NCBI RefSeq assembly: GCF_945873775.1 | Contig: NZ_CAMCEC010000004.1 | Span: 1-64,000 of the forward strand | Source of the DNA: an uncultured Treponema sp. | GTDB lineage: Bacteria > Spirochaetota > Spirochaetia > Treponematales > Treponemataceae | DNA length: 64,000 bases | Direction: 5' to 3' | Notes under the pieces: model-generated | What the model saw: the letters and a program-made list of their open reading frames with translations, nothing else | What the model was told of the DNA's origin: nothing | Database searches by the model: none | Part shown: positions 62,001 to 64,000 of the stretch, in pieces | How the letters are laid out: every line of letters starts with the position of its first letter | How positions within the stretch are numbered: position 1 is the first letter of the stretch | Made by a program: the position numbers and the translations under genes

Positions 62001-62678
62001 GAATATTTATACGAAGCTTATTCTGCGCCGGAAGATGAAGATTCTCCAAACAACTTGGAGCTTGAAATTTCTTCTGGAATCAAGTCGAATGAATTTAGCG
62101 CGGAAATTCTGTGTGCCTTTGCAGCAGTTGCTTCAGCTGGCGGTGAAAACTGCAAGAAGTGGGGCTACAGCCGCAAACTTTCTGAAATAATCGAAAGCGC
62201 AGGTTTCTTCAATTCAGAAATGAGAAACAACTTTATCCGCATTTTTGAAAGCATGAAGATAAGCGACTTGAACTTTGGAACTTCTGGATTTGTAAAGTCA
62301 ACATATACTGTGGCGAAATCACTTGTGGACTCTGAAAATTCATTTGTTCTTACAGGCGCAAATGAATTCAACGGAGTGCGCTGGTTCAACAAGGAAAAAA
62401 TGGATGCCACACTTTGGTATGCGTTTGCTTCCAACTGCATGACAAGCAAAAGAATTCTCCGCGAGCAGATTTTCAGACTTTACAGAACTTTGTTTGCTTC
62501 AAAGGAACTTGCTGAATACAAGTGCGAGCAGTTTACAGAAGCCGTAAAGCCCGTGAAGATGCCAGCTCCAAAAACAGAGAAGGCAAAAGCAAAAAAATCT
62601 TCCGCGGAAAAAACTGATGCTAAAAAATCAGCTGTGAAAAAAACTAAGAAAGATTCAAAGAGTTCAAAATCGAAATAA
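59034..62678 (+). CDS. Large GH13 alpha-amylase-type glycosidase
   Basis: A 1214-aa protein without a signal peptide, so cytoplasmic. A helical N-terminal region of about 290 residues precedes the GH13 barrel: RLASDMVPNHTGMDG (region I), PIIRFDAAMVLAKKHIRRLW (region II, nucleophile Asp), TLLLAEAFWMMEGYF (region III, acid Glu). In region IV FMNNPDEETAVAQFG keeps the Asp but has Pro where His is usual. The C-terminal 280 residues are helical and end in a Lys/Ala/Ser-rich basic tail. The track start at 59022 is 4 codons early; ATG 59034 has GGAG 6 nt upstream. Paired with malQ for glycogen or maltodextrin use. The 3' end overlaps thrC by 35 nt, convergently. Confidence 0.85.
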   Translation: MKISYNEFHISRKVREECNFEDSLFSSAGNVVFANFKAVHKFQTKLNELFDKRGQSEKKVSAGSLNAMGLIDEIFHYVCMIYRRDKAPDCFKNLLADLDRNFSQVKIDKLLLQFMEEFPPVEVFKNKISAEEFLAQNCIDAGTKMERSNREQVLEELVMLHLANENPAFYPFAILFDDSNLAANADYIKTWNQIKAFFLTQPVFGPKNNSLINMLKEPVVASPTSLKGQLDYIRTYWSDVLGEWIRRLLEGIDTISEEEKAAWHPTNGGEVSMEAYTYDEENLMKEYERFSPDREWMPKVVLMAKTVLVWLYQLSKKYNRDISRLDQIPDEELDALRDEGFTGLWLIGLWERSYASKRIKQINGNPEAAASAYSLLDYEIAGNLGGWQALENLRYRCWIRGIRLASDMVPNHTGMDGTWVTEHPDYFITTKECPFPGYTFNGENLSRDGRVSIYLEDHYYSKSDCAVCFKRVDNATGDVTYIYHGNDGTGMPWNDTAQIDFLNPVAREAVMQQILKVARNFPIIRFDAAMVLAKKHIRRLWYPEPGHGGDIASRSRYALTSAEFEKRIPNEFWREVVDRCAQEMPDTLLLAEAFWMMEGYFTRTLGMHRVYNSAFMNMLKKEENQKYRDTVKNTIKFDPQILKRFVNFMNNPDEETAVAQFGKGDKYFGVCTLMITMPGLPMFGHGQLEGFEEKYGMEYTKAYKDEKVDQDLMNRHWHDIFPLMHKRYLFAPVENFLFYDVWDNGTVNENIFAYSNVVGNERTIVFYNNKYERAQGWIKQSCEYAVKTGSDENDKVMVSKSLAESMGFTYGYNHYVIFREHRSGLWFVRRSDDLINNGMFVALNGFEYQVYLDVQQVVDGADGKYFKLNELLNGSGVPDLEIAWQEFRYKDLFAALKNFVTKEFIQDIHALFSSDSSKEFKLENKEPTSLKKVLKSAKEAALAYYEKESEFALEEEKLASENSKKKAKSKKTESSLDLDQKFKAFEKCVEYLYEAYSAPEDEDSPNNLELEISSGIKSNEFSAEILCAFAAVASAGGENCKKWGYSRKLSEIIESAGFFNSEMRNNFIRIFESMKISDLNFGTSGFVKSTYTVAKSLVDSENSFVLTGANEFNGVRWFNKEKMDATLWYAFASNCMTSKRILREQIFRLYRTLFASKELAEYKCEQFTEAVKPVKMPAPKTEKAKAKKSSAEKTDAKKSAVKKTKKDSKSSKSK

Positions 62679-63963
62679 CTGAATCTATATCGTCCGGGGC
62701 AATTGGAGCTTTGTCAAGTTTGACTGGCTTGAATGCCTCGGTGATATTGTTCGGCATTGCAGGAGATTCTCCTAAGTTGTGCATAAGAAAATCTTTGCTA
62801 AGCGCAGGCGAGTCTCTTGCAACAAGAACAATTGCTCCGTCTTCTTCCGCGGCAACATCACTTCTTTTTAGAACTGCCGCATAAGTTGCCGCTGTGTCAT
62901 GGTCTGCATAGACTTTGTATTGCATAAAAAGCTTTTTGCAGGCTGCTTCAACTTCTTTTTCCGAAACTGCCGCTGGGTAAACAAAGCTTCTAAGCATAAG
63001 CGAATTTGCCTTGAAAATCTGTTCAAGCCTTTCTATGTTTGAAGGCGAAGCTGGATCTGCAGGCGTGCGTTTTTCAAGAGGAATCATGCTGTTCATAACC
63101 ATGCAGTTTCCGCCGGCATCAAGAGTAAGTTCCGGTGTTGAAGGAACGATGAATCCGTTTACAGGAAGTGCCATTCTCCAGCCGTAAAGACCTGAAACAA
63201 GATTTCCGTAGTTGCCAGCAGGAACGGCATAAAAAATGTCTCCGTTTATAATTCCCTTGAGCCTTGAAAATGCGAATGTGTAGAAAAATGACTGCGGTAA
63301 AAGCCGCCCGATGTTTGCTGTGTTTGCCACTGTCAGGCTGAGTTTTTTTACAAGCTGCTTGTCTGCAAAAATTTTCCTTACGATTTTGTGGCAGTCCTGT
63401 TCTGTTCCGTCTATTTCAATTGGATAAATATTTCCGCCGTTCCAAACAAAGCTTTTTTCATCAATTCCGCGCAATTTTCCTTTTGGCGCAAGAAGCACAG
63501 ATTTTAGAAGTTTTTTTCCGTCGATAGCTTTTGCCATGCACGCTCCAAGTTCGCCCGTAGTCGCATCGAGCAGAATGGCTTTTTTTCCGTCCATCTGTAG
63601 AATCGTTTCCAATGCAGAAGTTAAATAAGAAACTCCGAAGTCTTTAAAAGTTCCAGTTGCGCCGTGATAAAGCTCAAGAATAAAAAGATTTTTGTCCAGC
63701 TGCCTAAAAACTGGATCTTTTGGAAATGCGTGAGTTGCAATTGCTTCGCATATTACAGGGCTGAATTCTTCATTTATCATTGCGGAAGTGAGCGCGCCTG
63801 AAAGAGAAGCGAATGTTGTTTTTTCGTTTGTATAATAAATCCAGCGGCGCAAATCGTCTGTGTCGTCTGGAACGTAAAGTCCGCCATCAGAAGGAATGCA
63901 GTCCAAAACTGCCTGTTTGAATCCTACGATATTCCGGGCATCACGTGTGCTAAAAAATTTCAT
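62644..63963 (-). CDS. thrC: Threonine synthase
   Basis: A 439-aa PLP enzyme converting O-phosphohomoserine to threonine. FFSTRDARNIVGFKQAVLDCIPSDGGLYVPDD at the N-terminus and YHGATGTFKDFGVSYLTSALE with the PLP-binding Lys (FKDFG) are family hallmarks; the phosphate-binding AVPAGNYGNLVSGLYG follows. ATG has GGGGAT upstream at the window end. No other thr gene is visible; it converges on and overlaps the GH13 gene by 35 nt. Confidence 0.93.
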   Translation of the reverse strand: MKFFSTRDARNIVGFKQAVLDCIPSDGGLYVPDDTDDLRRWIYYTNEKTTFASLSGALTSAMINEEFSPVICEAIATHAFPKDPVFRQLDKNLFILELYHGATGTFKDFGVSYLTSALETILQMDGKKAILLDATTGELGACMAKAIDGKKLLKSVLLAPKGKLRGIDEKSFVWNGGNIYPIEIDGTEQDCHKIVRKIFADKQLVKKLSLTVANTANIGRLLPQSFFYTFAFSRLKGIINGDIFYAVPAGNYGNLVSGLYGWRMALPVNGFIVPSTPELTLDAGGNCMVMNSMIPLEKRTPADPASPSNIERLEQIFKANSLMLRSFVYPAAVSEKEVEAACKKLFMQYKVYADHDTAATYAAVLKRSDVAAEEDGAIVLVARDSPALSKDFLMHNLGESPAMPNNITEAFKPVKLDKAPIAPDDIDSVISILNSLNLS

Positions 63964-64000
63964 TTATGTATCCCCAACCATTTTTATTATTCAAAATAAT

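Overview
The window looks like the chromosome of a Treponema-type spirochaete (family Treponemataceae), probably one of the gut or rumen treponemes. This is inferred from AT-rich DNA with AAA/GAA/TTT-rich codon use, the gene neighbourhood alaS - SurA-like protein - nusB - TPR lipoprotein - groES (with no groEL beside it) - group 2 sigma factor, the LPP20/LpoB/COG3014 lipoprotein cluster, a CBS/DRTGG pyrophosphatase, and tRNA genes without an encoded CCA end. No database search was possible; identities rest on motifs read from the translations.

Layout. 1-4.0 kb: envelope lipoprotein operon (two LPP20-like proteins, an LpoB-like protein, a COG3014-like protein). 4.0-7.1 kb: tRNA-Asn, htpG and a small alarmone synthetase. 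7.1-11.4 kb: DtxR-type regulator, argH and a polar amino-acid ABC transporter. 11.4-13.7 kb: tRNA-Asp, family II pyrophosphatase and an Hpt protein. 13.9-18.3 kb: Gld-type ABC operon. 18.3-24.4 kb: RsuA-type pseudouridine synthase, polA, coaE, SPOR protein, YbaK. 24.5-31.2 kb: rnfCDGEAB, a 54-aa small gene absent from the ORF track, and nhaC; together these point to an ion-gradient economy. 31.3-33.3 kb: uracil permease and upp. 33.4-40.4 kb: alaS through the sigma factor. 40.3-46.8 kb, minus strand: dnaE, YggT, recG. 46.8-50.4 kb: a SUMF1 + SLH gene pair bracketed by a 97-bp direct repeat. 50.4-54.9 kb: murE-ddl-murD. 54.9-55.2 kb: a 22-bp tandem array and a transposase remnant. 55.2-64 kb: purC, FNT channel, malQ, GH13 amylase-like protein, thrC.

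Most interesting signals. (1) Two leaders, before the dtxR-argH and uraA-upp operons, share a structured motif: a 7-bp stem with compensatory changes around a conserved 14-nt loop, then an AAAAAG...CTTTTT stem abutting the ribosome-binding site. This is a candidate undescribed cis-regulatory RNA. (2) Eight genes have a -10 box only 6-8 nt before an ATG and no Shine-Dalgarno sequence, which predicts leaderless mRNAs. (3) The murE promoter plus its start codon is duplicated in front of the SUMF1 gene. (4) A canonical -24/-12 sigma-54 box precedes the alternative sigma factor gene, suggesting a sigma cascade. (5) There are two non-coding tandem arrays, 7 x 22 bp and about 7 x 40 bp, and a family of TGTCATT-ended palindromic elements.
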